From assembly GCF_016464385.1 (NCBI RefSeq), contig NZ_JADMLH010000027.1, positions 1 to 64,000 on the forward strand: a stretch of 64,000 nt of DNA, written 5' to 3'. Made by a program: the position numbers and the translations under genes. The first letter of the stretch is position 1; every line of letters begins with the position of its first letter. Under the pieces are notes generated by a model. It was given only the letters and a program-made list of their open reading frames with translations. It searched no databases and had not been told where the DNA came from. Positions 40,509 to 48,995 of this stretch are shown in pieces. The DNA comes from Nucisporomicrobium flavum. GTDB taxonomy: Bacteria > Actinomycetota > Actinomycetes > Mycobacteriales > Micromonosporaceae.

Positions 40509-43415
40509 CTATTCCTCCATCCGGACGCAGACGATGACGGTGTCGTCCTCGGTGGAATCGTCGTCGTTCATGGCGGCGAGAATCTGTTCGGCGATATCGG
40601 AGATCGGGCACCCGGCGAATGGCGTTGCGGCGCGCGCCAGCCGTTCGATGCCATTCTCGAGGGTGTCCCCCCGCCGTTCGACGATGCCGTCGGAATAGAG
40701 CACGATCAGCGAGCCGGGCGCCAGTGCCGACCGGCCCACCGGCCGCAGGGCCCGCGGCTGCGGGTGATGGACGCAGATCGCCGGGGCGGCCGCGTCGTCG
40801 AGGCGCCGCGGCGGCCGGCCGGGCGCGAGCACGAGCGGGGGCGGATGTCCCGCCGTGGCGTAGGTGAGCGTGTCCGTGCCCGGGTCGATGACGATGCAGG
40901 CGGCGGTGACCAGTTCGGTGCCGTTGGGACCGCGCGCACAGCTGCTGAGGGCGTCGAGGACCGCGCCTGGGCTGGCGGGTGTGTACGCGACCAACGCGGC
41001 GGTCGCGGCGCGCAGCCGTCCCATGGCGGCGGCCGAGTCCATGGTGTGGCCGGCGACGTCGCCGACGATGACGCCGATCCTGCCGTCCGGCCAGGTGTAC
41101 GTGTCGTACCAGTCGCCACCGACATCGAGCAGAGCGCTGCCGGCGCGGTACCGCGCGGCGATGGCGAGCCGTGGGTGGGAGACGAGCCGGTCGGGCAGCA
41201 ATGCGCGCTGCAGCCGGGCGGCAATGTGGTGCTGCTGCTCCCGCGCGCGAGTGGATGCCAGGACGAGCGCGACGCGGGCCCCGAGATCGGTCACGAACGC
41301 CGCGTCGTCGTCGCCGAACAGCGGCCGGTCCGGTTCCGTGATGCCCAGCATGAGGACGCCGCGCTGATCGCCGAGCGCGAGCGGCACCGCCAGATGGGAA
41401 CGGGTGCCGAGCTTCTCGAGCAGGCCCGCGGCCTCCTCGTCGCGAGGGAGGCCGGTGCGCAACTCGGGCGTCACCTGACTTATCAGCTCCACGCCGCCGG
41501 TGGCGGAACGGTGCAGCGAGTACCGCTCATCCGGGCCGAGCCGGTGGTGGCGACGCAAGCGGCGCAGGACTTCCGCCTTCTCCCCGTCGTGATGGGTCAG
41601 TGCCAGCAGATGGGCCTCAGCGTACGGGGCTTCGAGCGTGGCGTAGTCGGCGATGCCCGGCACCAGCGAGTCGGTGAGCCGTTGCGCCTGGGCCGCTGTC
41701 GTCGTCTCCCGCTCGAGCGCGCTGAGCAGGTCGGCGGTGAGCTGGGCCCGTTGGCGCTGGACGCGTACCTTCTCCTCGGCGCGGGCCCGGGCCACCGCGG
41801 TCCAGGTGCGTTCCGCGGTATCCGCGATGATCGTCAATTCCTCGGGCGTCCACCGGCGCGGGCCGGCGTCGTGGACGGCGAGCGCTGCCACCGGCCGCCC
41901 GTCCCTCATCAGCGGCAGCAGAACGTAGGCGCCGACACCCAGCGCCGACGTCGCGGTCCGATGCGCGGGACTCAGGCGGGAGTCCCGCGAGACGTCGTCG
42001 ACGACTTCCGGACGGCCCGCCCGGAAGTCGTCCATGACCGTCACGCCGTGGTCGTCGAGGCGGTGCCGTCCCCGGACGCTGGGCACCCCGGGATGATAGT
42101 CCGCCAGCACGGTCACGCAGGCGCCGTCGTCGTCGACCTCGGCGTAGTGCACGCGGGCGGCGCTCAGGTGCTCGCCGAGGATGCGGGCCGACTCCACCTG
42201 GACCTGCACCGGATCCGCCAGGCTCCGCAGCGTGTCGGACAGCAGCGCACGGTAGGCGTCCGCGGCCGCCGACGCGCGCAGGGCCAGATCGGCCTCCTTG
42301 CGGGCGGTGACGTCGGCGCTCGTACCCAGGTGGCCGAGGAAGGTGCCGTCCGAGCCATAGCGCGGCTGGCTCCACGACTCGAGCCAGCGCCACCTGCCGT
42401 CGGCCCCGCGTACGCGGACCTCGCCGTGGAACGGGCGGCGTTCGGCGACAGCGGTGAGGAAGCCCTCCGTGTACCGGGTGTCGTCCGGATGCGGCAACAG
42501 CTGCCACCGGTCGTCGCGCATGGACTCCCGGGTGACCCCGAAGAATTCGCAGTACGTGGTGTTGACCCAGGTCAGGGCGCCGTGCACGTCGTGCTGCCAG
42601 ACGAGCAGCGGCAGGTGGTCGGTCATGTCCCGGAAACGCTGCTCGCTCTCGCGCAACGACTCCTGCGCCAGGTGCCGCGCGGTCTGGTCCTTGAACACGA
42701 TCGAGAAGTGCCCGTACGGCTCCATCGGCGTGGCGAACACCTCGAACCAGCGCCCCATGGCCGCCGACTCCTGCTCGAAGCGCAGGGTCTGGCGGCCCAG
42801 CCCGACGCGGGCGTACGTGTCGATCCAGACCTTCTCCAGGTCCGGCACCAGGTCGAGAGCCGTCCTGCCCACCGGCGAGCGCAGGCCGGTCATCTCCTCG
42901 AACAGCGCGTTGATCTCCAGGAAGCGGTAGTCGACCGGGTTCCCGTCGTCGTCCACCACCATCTCGCACAGGCAGAAACCCTCGTCCATGGCGTCGAAGA
43001 GGTCGCGCATCCACCGTTCCCGGCGCCGAGCCGCCGCCCGTGCGGCGACCGCCGCCGACACGTCGCTGGAGACGCCCACGATGCCGACGAGCTCCCCGTC
43101 CGCCATGAGCGGGCCGTTGACGACCGCGGCGATGAACGTGGTGCCGTCCCTGCGGCGCACCTCGAACTCTCCGCGCCACCGTTCGCCCCGGGCCAGGGCC
43201 TTCATGATCTCCTGCGCCTCGAGCGCCGTCGCGCTCGAGACCGTGACCTCCGTGATGGGGCGGTTCAGAACCTCGGCAGCCGTCCAGCCGTACAGGCGCT
43301 CGGCGTACGCGCTCCAGTGGATGATGAGGCCGTCGAGGTCCGTGACGATGACGGCATGTTCCACCGCGTCCAGCAGCAGGGCCGCGGACCGGGCCCACTG
43401 CTCACGGCGCGGCAT
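40509..43415 (-). CDS. Multi-PAS/GAF SpoIIE-type PP2C phosphatase
   Basis: A 968-residue sensor phosphatase. Domains in order: PAS (about 10-120, VITDLDGLIIHWSAYAERLYGW), a second PAS-like region (about 135-255), a third PAS/PAC (about 265-385), two GAF domains (about 395-550 and 570-730), and a C-terminal PP2C domain (about 740-968) with LQRALLPDRL, VGGDWYD, VGDVAGHTM, ATAGHPPPL and IVLYSDGIVE. It is cytoplasmic and should dephosphorylate a STAS protein in response to intracellular or light/redox-type signals. Its start overlaps the STAS gene stop by 14 bases, and the HATPase gene follows. Confidence 0.93.
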   Translation of the reverse strand: MPRREQWARSAALLLDAVEHAVIVTDLDGLIIHWSAYAERLYGWTAAEVLNRPITEVTVSSATALEAQEIMKALARGERWRGEFEVRRRDGTTFIAAVVNGPLMADGELVGIVGVSSDVSAAVAARAAARRRERWMRDLFDAMDEGFCLCEMVVDDDGNPVDYRFLEINALFEEMTGLRSPVGRTALDLVPDLEKVWIDTYARVGLGRQTLRFEQESAAMGRWFEVFATPMEPYGHFSIVFKDQTARHLAQESLRESEQRFRDMTDHLPLLVWQHDVHGALTWVNTTYCEFFGVTRESMRDDRWQLLPHPDDTRYTEGFLTAVAERRPFHGEVRVRGADGRWRWLESWSQPRYGSDGTFLGHLGTSADVTARKEADLALRASAAADAYRALLSDTLRSLADPVQVQVESARILGEHLSAARVHYAEVDDDGACVTVLADYHPGVPSVRGRHRLDDHGVTVMDDFRAGRPEVVDDVSRDSRLSPAHRTATSALGVGAYVLLPLMRDGRPVAALAVHDAGPRRWTPEELTIIADTAERTWTAVARARAEEKVRVQRQRAQLTADLLSALERETTTAAQAQRLTDSLVPGIADYATLEAPYAEAHLLALTHHDGEKAEVLRRLRRHHRLGPDERYSLHRSATGGVELISQVTPELRTGLPRDEEAAGLLEKLGTRSHLAVPLALGDQRGVLMLGITEPDRPLFGDDDAAFVTDLGARVALVLASTRAREQQHHIAARLQRALLPDRLVSHPRLAIAARYRAGSALLDVGGDWYDTYTWPDGRIGVIVGDVAGHTMDSAAAMGRLRAATAALVAYTPASPGAVLDALSSCARGPNGTELVTAACIVIDPGTDTLTYATAGHPPPLVLAPGRPPRRLDDAAAPAICVHHPQPRALRPVGRSALAPGSLIVLYSDGIVERRGDTLENGIERLARAATPFAGCPISDIAEQILAAMNDDDSTEDDTVIVCVRMEE

Positions 43416-43755
43416 CGGCAGAGGTGAGGATGTCGTAGACGCCGAGCATGCTCAGGACGCTGCGGACCGGTTCGCTGACGTTGAAGACCACGAACGTGGC
43501 CTCCCGCCGCCGGGCTGCCCGGTGGGCCCGCAGCAGCGCCGTCACGCCGTTCGAGTCGACGAAGCGCAGCGCCGCCAGATCCACCAGCAGACGGGTGACC
43601 CCCGGCTCGTCCAGCGCCTCCGTGAGCGCGCGGACGAAGCGGTCGCCGGTCGTCATGTCGATGTCGCCGGCGACGGCCAGGGTAACCACACCGCCGCCGC
43701 AGCCCTGGCGCTCGACGGTCAGCTGCGTCGGCGGGACTCGGTCAGCCGGGTCCAT
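43402..43755 (-). CDS. STAS-domain anti-anti-sigma factor
   Basis: A 117-residue STAS protein of the RsbV/SpoIIAA class. The phosphorylatable serine is in RFVDSNGVTALLRAHR, and VTLAVAGDIDMTTGDRFVRAL is the usual first half. ATG 43755 follows GGAGGAG with good spacing, so the longer frame to 43815 is not used. Its 3' end overlaps the start of the PP2C gene, implying coupled synthesis of the phosphatase and its substrate. Confidence 0.92.
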   Translation of the reverse strand: MDPADRVPPTQLTVERQGCGGGVVTLAVAGDIDMTTGDRFVRALTEALDEPGVTRLLVDLAALRFVDSNGVTALLRAHRAARRREATFVVFNVSEPVRSVLSMLGVYDILTSADAAP

Positions 43756-43977
43756 CAAAACTCCTCCCCACGGGCATTCGCCGTGCCGCACGCCTCTCCT
43801 GCGCCGCTTCGACACATTTCACAGCAGGATCCATCGCCGTCGTTCGCACTCCCGGTGCGACACGGCCGCGCGCCTTCGTATTGCGATGCAGGTGAGCTCA
43901 TGGTGGAAGAGCCAGGCCCTCGCCGCGGCGGTCTGGCCCGAGGCTCTCTGGGGTGATCGGCCGGTGGTGGTGACTCG

Positions 43978-44952
43978 ATGCTCCGCATGCCCGGTGGCGG
44001 CTCGGCCGGTGGACGGGTGAGCCCGTCGGCCGGCGCCGCCGGGCACGCCGCGCTGTTCTACGCCGACCTCGACGAGTACGTCGCCGGAACGCTCGCCTTC
44101 CTCCGCGCCGGGCTGACGGCCGGCGCGCGGGTGGCAGTGGCCGTACCACCGCCCCGTCTCGAATGTGTCCGCGACGCGCTCGGTCCTGCCGGGCGGGACG
44201 TGCGGTTCATCGACATGGCCGAGGCCGGCCGCAACCCCGGCCGGATCATCCCGTCGGTGCTCTGCGCCGTCGCCGACGCCGGTCCCGCGGGCCCGGTCCG
44301 CATCGTCGCCGAGTCCACCTGGACGGGACGCAGCACAGCTGAGTACCCCGCCTGCGTCCAGCACGAGGCGCTCGTGGACCGTGCCCTCAGCGGCCGGTCG
44401 GTGAGCGTCCTGTGCCCGTACGACGCCACACGCCTGCCACACGCCGCCCTGGCGGACGCGTGGCTGACCCACCCGACGGTCATGAACGGCCGGCATCCGC
44501 GCCGCAACGATCGATACGCGCCCGGCGTGGCCCTGCTCGCGATGAACCTCGAGCTCGCTGTGCCGCAGACCGCGGTCACCGTCGCCTTCGACGGGGACAC
44601 GTTCCACGGGCTGCGCCGCATCGTGGTGGAACGGGCACGCTCCGGCGGGACGCCGCCGGACCGCCTGAACGACGTCGCGGTCGCCGTGAGCGAGCTGGCC
44701 ACCAACGCGGTCGTGCACGGCGGCGGTGCCGGGCTGCTGCGGTCGTGGACCGACGACCGGCACTTCATCTGCGAGGTGGTGAGCACGGGCCGGATCGCGG
44801 ACGTCCTCGCCGGGCGCCGGCCGGTGCCGCCGACCGAGGTGAGTGGCCGCGGCATCCTGCTCGTCAACATGGTCGCCGACCTCGTCCGGATGCACGTCGG
44901 CGACGGCGGCACCACCGTCCGGTTCTACATTCTGCTGTCCGCGCTCCGCTGA
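43978..44952 (+). CDS. MEDS-domain sensor with ATP-binding kinase domain
   Basis: A 324-residue protein with an N-terminal MEDS (DcmR-type sensory) domain (about 20-180, HAALFYADLDEYVAGTLAFL; STWTGRS and CVQHEAL are typical) and a C-terminal RsbW-like HATPase domain (about 195-320, VSELATNAVVHGGGAG N-box and SGRGILLVNMVADL G2-like box). Such fusions sense hydrocarbon-derived or redox ligands and phosphorylate or sequester STAS or sigma proteins. It is divergent from the STAS-PP2C operon, 222 bp away. ATG 43978 or 43987 is the start. Confidence 0.88.
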   Translation: MLRMPGGGSAGGRVSPSAGAAGHAALFYADLDEYVAGTLAFLRAGLTAGARVAVAVPPPRLECVRDALGPAGRDVRFIDMAEAGRNPGRIIPSVLCAVADAGPAGPVRIVAESTWTGRSTAEYPACVQHEALVDRALSGRSVSVLCPYDATRLPHAALADAWLTHPTVMNGRHPRRNDRYAPGVALLAMNLELAVPQTAVTVAFDGDTFHGLRRIVVERARSGGTPPDRLNDVAVAVSELATNAVVHGGGAGLLRSWTDDRHFICEVVSTGRIADVLAGRRPVPPTEVSGRGILLVNMVADLVRMHVGDGGTTVRFYILLSALR

Positions 44953-45007
44953 CAACCCACAGCCGTTTGTCAGCGTGTGCACAGTCGCGCGGATTAGCGT
45001 CGGCGGC

Positions 45008-45394
45008 ATGGACGAGAACAGGGCCCGCCGGGTGGTCGAGACGCTCCGCGCTCGCAACGTCTTCGCGCACGTGAAGCTGCCGCACGCCGGCATCACGCAG
45101 TACGGCATCCGCGTCGTCCTGCCCGACGGCCGCGAGGCGATCTGGGACAACGACGGGACCGCGGGACTCGAGGCGCAGATCATGCGCAACGGGGTGCTCG
45201 TCGGCTTCGTCCCGTCGATCCCCGGCTCCGAGAACTTCACCGACGAGCAGCTCATCGACGCCGTCGCCGCCGCGGACTACGACCAGCCCATCGGCCGGTC
45301 CCGTCCCACCCGTACGGCGCGGCCCGAGCCGGTGCCCGCGGCCCCGCGCCCGGCCGGCCTGGCCGAGCGGCTACGCCGGACCTTCCGCGACTGA
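45008..45394 (+). CDS. Hypothetical small protein
   Basis: A 128-residue protein with no recognised family. The first 90 residues are globular (RARRVVETLRARNVFAHVKL, GIRVVLPDGREAIWDNDG) and look like a small alpha/beta domain; the last 35 are Pro/Arg/Ala-rich. ATG 45008 is used; GTCGGCGGC precedes it without a clear ribosome-binding site. It overlaps the convergent zinc-ribbon gene by 24 bp at the 3' end. Confidence 0.75.
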   Translation: MDENRARRVVETLRARNVFAHVKLPHAGITQYGIRVVLPDGREAIWDNDGTAGLEAQIMRNGVLVGFVPSIPGSENFTDEQLIDAVAAADYDQPIGRSRPTRTARPEPVPAAPRPAGLAERLRRTFRD

Positions 45395-45664
45395 CTCCTC
45401 GGGCAGCGCGATCCGCAGCGACACCGCGCCGCGCACGTCGAGCCAGGCCCGCCCCGGCGCGCGGACCAGCCGCAGGACCACATCCTCGCAGCCCGGGCAG
45501 CGGGCCACCAGGCCGGGCGCCGGCCCCCACACCAGCAGGGCGGCCACGGCGCTCGGCCGCCCGCACCCCGCGCAGGTCGCCACCGCCTCGGTCAGGTCGA
45601 CCGCGAAGATCTCCCGCAGGTCGCCGGCCATCGCGTTGCCGTCGAGCTCGAAACCGGTGGTCAT
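45371..45664 (-). CDS. DUF6510-like zinc-ribbon protein
   Basis: A 97-residue protein with two CxxC knuckles (Cys31/Cys34 in CAGCGRPSA and Cys56/Cys59 in CPGCE), forming a zinc ribbon. MTTGFELDGNAMAGDL at the start is characteristic of DUF6510, which typically accompanies a flavin oxidoreductase and a molybdopterin oxidoreductase, as here. It overlaps the oxidoreductase gene by four bases (ATGA), so it is the third gene of that operon. Its function is unknown. Confidence 0.85.
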   Translation of the reverse strand: MTTGFELDGNAMAGDLREIFAVDLTEAVATCAGCGRPSAVAALLVWGPAPGLVARCPGCEDVVLRLVRAPGRAWLDVRGAVSLRIALPEESVAEGPA

Positions 45665-46410
45665 GCCGTACCCCCGAATCGCTCGGTCCTGATCCTGGAC
45701 GCGTCGTGGCCCAGCGCGACGAGGATGTCCGCCGTCGCCTCCACGAACGAGGTGGGCCCGCAGACGAAGACGTCGGGCGCGAAGTCCGGCGGCCAGCCGT
45801 GCGTGTTCAGCGTCGCGACGCCGATCCGGCCCGGCGGCTCCAGCCAGTCGTCCGGCGTCTTGCGGGTGTAGGCGAGGTGCACGTCGAGACCGGGGTCGTC
45901 GCGGACCCGCCGGGCCAGCTCGGTCGCGTAGAGCGTGTCCTGCGGGGCGCGGACCGAGTAGATCAACCGGAACGGCTGGCGCCCGCGGGCGTCGCCGCGC
46001 GCCCGGATCATCGCCATCAGCGGGACGACGCCCGAGCCGCCCGCCACCAGCAGCACCGGAGCCGGCGCGCCGCGCCAGACGAACCAGCCGCCGACCGGGC
46101 CGCGCAGCTCGAGCTGCTGACCGGGCTCCAGCACGTCCGTCAGGTACGACGACACCTCGCCGTCAGCGACCCGCTGGATCGTCAGCTCGACCGTGCCGCC
46201 GTCACGCCATGCGGACGCGATGGAGTAGCTGCGCTGGGCCGAATACCCGTCGGGCGCGGTCAACCGGACGTCGATGTGCTGGCCCGGCAGGTGACCGGGC
46301 CACTGCGGGACGTCGAGGACCAGTGTGCGTGCTGACGGCGTCTCCCACCGGGCCTCGGTCACGGTGGCGGCCCGCCAGCTCAGTCGCCCTGGTACCGCTG
46401 CTCGCGCCAT
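45661..46410 (-). CDS. FAD/NAD(P)-binding oxidoreductase (ferredoxin reductase-like)
   Basis: A 249-residue flavoreductase of the ferredoxin-NADP reductase superfamily. RSYSIAS binds FAD, GSGVVPLMAMI is the NAD(P) loop and VFVCGPTSFVE is the terminal NAD motif. It lacks an iron-sulfur domain. ATG 46410 is chosen; it overlaps the 3' end of the Mo-oxidoreductase gene by 31 bases. It probably passes electrons between NAD(P)H and the molybdoenzyme, in the direction of reduction. Confidence 0.9.
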   Translation of the reverse strand: MARAAVPGRLSWRAATVTEARWETPSARTLVLDVPQWPGHLPGQHIDVRLTAPDGYSAQRSYSIASAWRDGGTVELTIQRVADGEVSSYLTDVLEPGQQLELRGPVGGWFVWRGAPAPVLLVAGGSGVVPLMAMIRARGDARGRQPFRLIYSVRAPQDTLYATELARRVRDDPGLDVHLAYTRKTPDDWLEPPGRIGVATLNTHGWPPDFAPDVFVCGPTSFVEATADILVALGHDASRIRTERFGGTA

Positions 46411-46979
46411 GGGTCCCCGTACATGTGGTAGCCGGCCTCTTCCCAGAAGCCGGGCTCGTCCTGCTGGAGCATTTCGATGCCGTTGACCCACTTCGCGGAC
46501 TTCCAGAAGTACAGCGCGGGGACGACGAGGCGGGCCGGGCCGCCGTGTTCCGGGTGCAGCGGCTCACCGTCGAACGTGTGCGCGATCCACGCCTTGCCGT
46601 CGAGCAGGTCCTCCAGCGGTACGTTCGTGGTGTAGCCGCCGTAGCTGTGCACCATCGTGAAGTCGGCCGTGCTCTCCACGTTCTCGAAGAGCGTGTCCAG
46701 CGAGACGCCGCGCCACGTCGTGCCCAGCTTGGACCACTTCGTCACGCAGTGGATGTCGACCGTGAAGTCCTCCTGCGGCAGGGCGTTCAGCTCGTCCCAC
46801 GACCAGCTCGTCCTCGCGCCGGTCTCGTCGGTGATGGTGAACGACCACCGCTCGAGCGGGATCCGCGGCGTCGGCCCCGCCGAGAGCACCGGGAAGTCGT
46901 GTGTGAGGTACTGCCCGGGCGGCAGGTCCGGGGCCGAGGAGCGCCGCCGCCCGCCGAAGCCGGGAGAGATGATGCTCAT
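46380..46979 (-). CDS. Sulfite-oxidase-like molybdopterin oxidoreductase
   Basis: A 199-residue molybdoenzyme of the sulfite oxidase/MsrP fold. The Mo-coordinating cysteine is Cys78 in DIHCVTKWS; GVSLDTLFENV, HSYGGYTTN and LVVPALYFWKSAKW follow the family pattern. There is no signal peptide, so it is cytoplasmic. First gene of a coupled operon with a flavoreductase and a zinc-ribbon protein, a conserved actinobacterial arrangement. The substrate is unknown; a protein sulfoxide or N-oxide reductase role is possible. Confidence 0.92.
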   Translation of the reverse strand: MSIISPGFGGRRRSSAPDLPPGQYLTHDFPVLSAGPTPRIPLERWSFTITDETGARTSWSWDELNALPQEDFTVDIHCVTKWSKLGTTWRGVSLDTLFENVESTADFTMVHSYGGYTTNVPLEDLLDGKAWIAHTFDGEPLHPEHGGPARLVVPALYFWKSAKWVNGIEMLQQDEPGFWEEAGYHMYGDPWREQRYQGD

Positions 46980-47018
46980 GCCGAGCAGTAAACCCCAAGA
47001 TCACACGACGCGACAGGG

Positions 47019-47750
47019 TCACCCCACGCCGAACGTGGCACCCGAGCCGGTCAGGAGCCGGTCCTGGTCGTCGTACGCGGCCAGCTTGGTCAGCTTTGTC
47101 CCGGACTTGACCTTGGCGGGGTCGAACCAGAACACGACGATCGACGGATCCTCACTCCACACCGCCGTCCGCGCCTGCACCCGGCGGCCGTCCGCCGTCA
47201 CGGTGATCTTCGCCGCGTCCGCACCGGCGTAGTAGCCGAAGGCCGGCGTGGGAACACCGTTCACCTCCATCGGACCCTCCGGCGAGTGGAACCCGGGCGC
47301 GCGGTCGGAGCCCTGCGTCTCGTTGATCAGGATGTCGCTGACCAGGCCGCCGTTCGCCGTACGCCGGCCCAGCACCAGGCCGAACGTCACCCCCGGCAGC
47401 GCCTCGTCCTCCAGCGGCTTCACCCAGAGCACCTGCTCACCCTCGGGCGTACGCAGCCCGGTCTCGATGACGTCGCCGAGCACGTCGCCGGCGGGCGAGG
47501 CGGCCACCTGGTTCGGTGAACCCGCGGCGGCCACCGAGCCCGAGCCGGACCCGTCGTGCCCGAGCCGGGCCACCTGCGCACCGCCCACGAGCAGGGCCAG
47601 GACGGCGACGCCCGCGGTGGCGCCCACGGCGAACCGGCGACGGCGGCGCAACCGGCCGCCCTGCGCCAGGACGGCGTCGAGATCGAGGGGGCGCGGCTCG
47701 AAGTCCGGCGTCGAGTGCATGGCGTCCTTCAGGTCCTCGAGGTCGTTCAT
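47019..47750 (-). CDS. Putative membrane anti-sigma factor with paralogous sensor domain
   Basis: A 243-residue protein: cytoplasmic N-terminus (about 1-40, ending GRLRRRRR), one membrane helix (about 41-60), a Gly/Ser/Ala linker and an extracellular domain of about 150 residues (TFGLVLGRRTANGG, ETQGSDRAPGFHSPEGPMEV, FGYYAG, AVWSEDPS, VVFWFDPA). The ATG at 47750 overlaps the sigma factor stop (ATGA), the usual place for the cognate anti-sigma factor. The extracellular domain is clearly homologous to the secreted protein encoded divergently at 48378-48995. No zinc anti-sigma motif is present, so sigma binding is inferred from context. Confidence 0.8.
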   Translation of the reverse strand: MNDLEDLKDAMHSTPDFEPRPLDLDAVLAQGGRLRRRRRFAVGATAGVAVLALLVGGAQVARLGHDGSGSGSVAAAGSPNQVAASPAGDVLGDVIETGLRTPEGEQVLWVKPLEDEALPGVTFGLVLGRRTANGGLVSDILINETQGSDRAPGFHSPEGPMEVNGVPTPAFGYYAGADAAKITVTADGRRVQARTAVWSEDPSIVVFWFDPAKVKSGTKLTKLAAYDDQDRLLTGSGATFGVG

Positions 47751-48268
47751 CGGATGGCTCCGCTCTCCATGCTGTGCCGGGGCGAGGGGATCGAGACCCG
47801 CAGCTTCGCGAGCGCCCGGGAGTTGAGGCTCTTCACCGTGCCGAGCGAGAGGTTGAGCTCGCGGGCCACGTCCACCTCGGTGATGTCGAAGAAGTGCCGC
47901 ATCACGACGACCGCGCGCTCGCGGGGCGACAGCGCCTTCAGCGCGCCGATCAGCCACCGGCGGCGGGTCACGTCGTCGGCCACGTCGCGGGCGACGGGCT
48001 GCTCGGGCAGCTGCTCGGTCGCGTACTCGCGCATCGGGCGGCGCCACTGGTCGGTCAGCAGGTTGGCCAGGACGGTACGGGTGTACGCGTACGGGTCCTT
48101 GCGGCGTACCCGGCCCCAGGAGGCGTACACGCGCACGAGAGCCGCCTGGGCCGCCTCCTCCGCCTGGTGCCGGTCACCGGTCAGCAGGTATGCGGCACGC
48201 TGCAGCCGCGCCGAGTTCGCACGCGCGAACTCGACGAACTCTTCGTCGCTTCGTCGGCCTGATCTCAC
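47747..48268 (-). CDS. SigE-family ECF RNA polymerase sigma factor
   Basis: A 173-residue ECF sigma factor with region 2 (ARLQRAAYLLTGDRHQAEE, VYASWGRVRRKDPYAYTR) and region 4 (LSPRERAVVVMRHFFDITEV, LSLGTVKSLNSRALAKLR). The GTG start at 48268 fits the family length; the frame upstream has no sigma character. The gene is coupled to the putative anti-sigma gene (ATGA). It may transcribe the divergent secreted protein gene 109 bp away, whose product resembles the anti-sigma sensor domain. Confidence 0.92.
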   Translation of the reverse strand: MRSGRRSDEEFVEFARANSARLQRAAYLLTGDRHQAEEAAQAALVRVYASWGRVRRKDPYAYTRTVLANLLTDQWRRPMREYATEQLPEQPVARDVADDVTRRRWLIGALKALSPRERAVVVMRHFFDITEVDVARELNLSLGTVKSLNSRALAKLRVSIPSPRHSMESGAIR

Positions 48269-48377
48269 GGCGTCAACGACGAGCGGGAGGCGGAAAAGGT
48301 TGCAGCAACCTTCCGCGTTCCCCAGCCGTCTCGTTCTGCGGTCCGTACCATCCGCCCATCCTGCAGGAGCGCAGCCC

Positions 48378-48995
48378 ATGAATCTCTCCCGGAACCGCTG
48401 GATCCTCGCCGCCGGGGTGACCGGCGTGGCCGTCGCGGTGGCGATCGCCGGCGCCGTCGCCGCCAACGCGGCCCAGGATCCCGCTGGTGTCACGGCGTCG
48501 CAGGCCCCCGGCCGCCCGTCCACGACGCAGGCGCCCCCGCCCGCCCCGAAGTCGATCGGTGAGGTCGTCGACACCGGGATCGCGGCGAAGCAGGGCACCT
48601 GGGTGCTGAGCTTCGTACCGGTCAAGGACATCCCCGGCACGTCCTTCGGGGTCATGGCCGGCCGCCGGCAGGCGAGCGGCGCGGTCACCGCCGACATCAT
48701 GACGAACGAGACCACCGGCTCCGACCGCGCGCCCGGCTTCCACGCCGTCGAGGGTCACATGGAGGTCAACGGCGAGCCGTCGCCCACCTTCGGCTACTAC
48801 GTCGGCCCGGTCGAGAAGATCACCGGGCGGGCCGGCGGTCGTACGGTCACCGCCTCCACCGCGGCGTGGAGCGAGGACGCCACGGTGAAGGCGTTCTGGT
48901 TCGCCCCTGACGCCGGCTCGGTCTCCGGGCTCAAGGCGTTCGACGCGGCCGGCAAGGCGCTGCCGGACGGCAACTCCGGCGTGGCCGTCGGCTAA
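48378..48995 (+). CDS. Secreted homologue of the anti-sigma sensor domain
   Basis: A 205-residue exported protein: signal peptide (about 1-33), a Pro/Thr linker and one domain of about 140 residues that matches the extracellular domain of the 47019-47750 protein nearly throughout (for example GSDRAPGFHAVEGHMEVNG versus GSDRAPGFHSPEGPMEVNG, and TAAWSED versus TAVWSED). The ATG follows AGGAG. The unanchored copy may compete for or deliver the ligand, or be the regulated output. The domain family is not one I recognise. The stop overlaps the convergent patatin gene by four bases. Confidence 0.82.
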   Translation: MNLSRNRWILAAGVTGVAVAVAIAGAVAANAAQDPAGVTASQAPGRPSTTQAPPPAPKSIGEVVDTGIAAKQGTWVLSFVPVKDIPGTSFGVMAGRRQASGAVTADIMTNETTGSDRAPGFHAVEGHMEVNGEPSPTFGYYVGPVEKITGRAGGRTVTASTAAWSEDATVKAFWFAPDAGSVSGLKAFDAAGKALPDGNSGVAVG

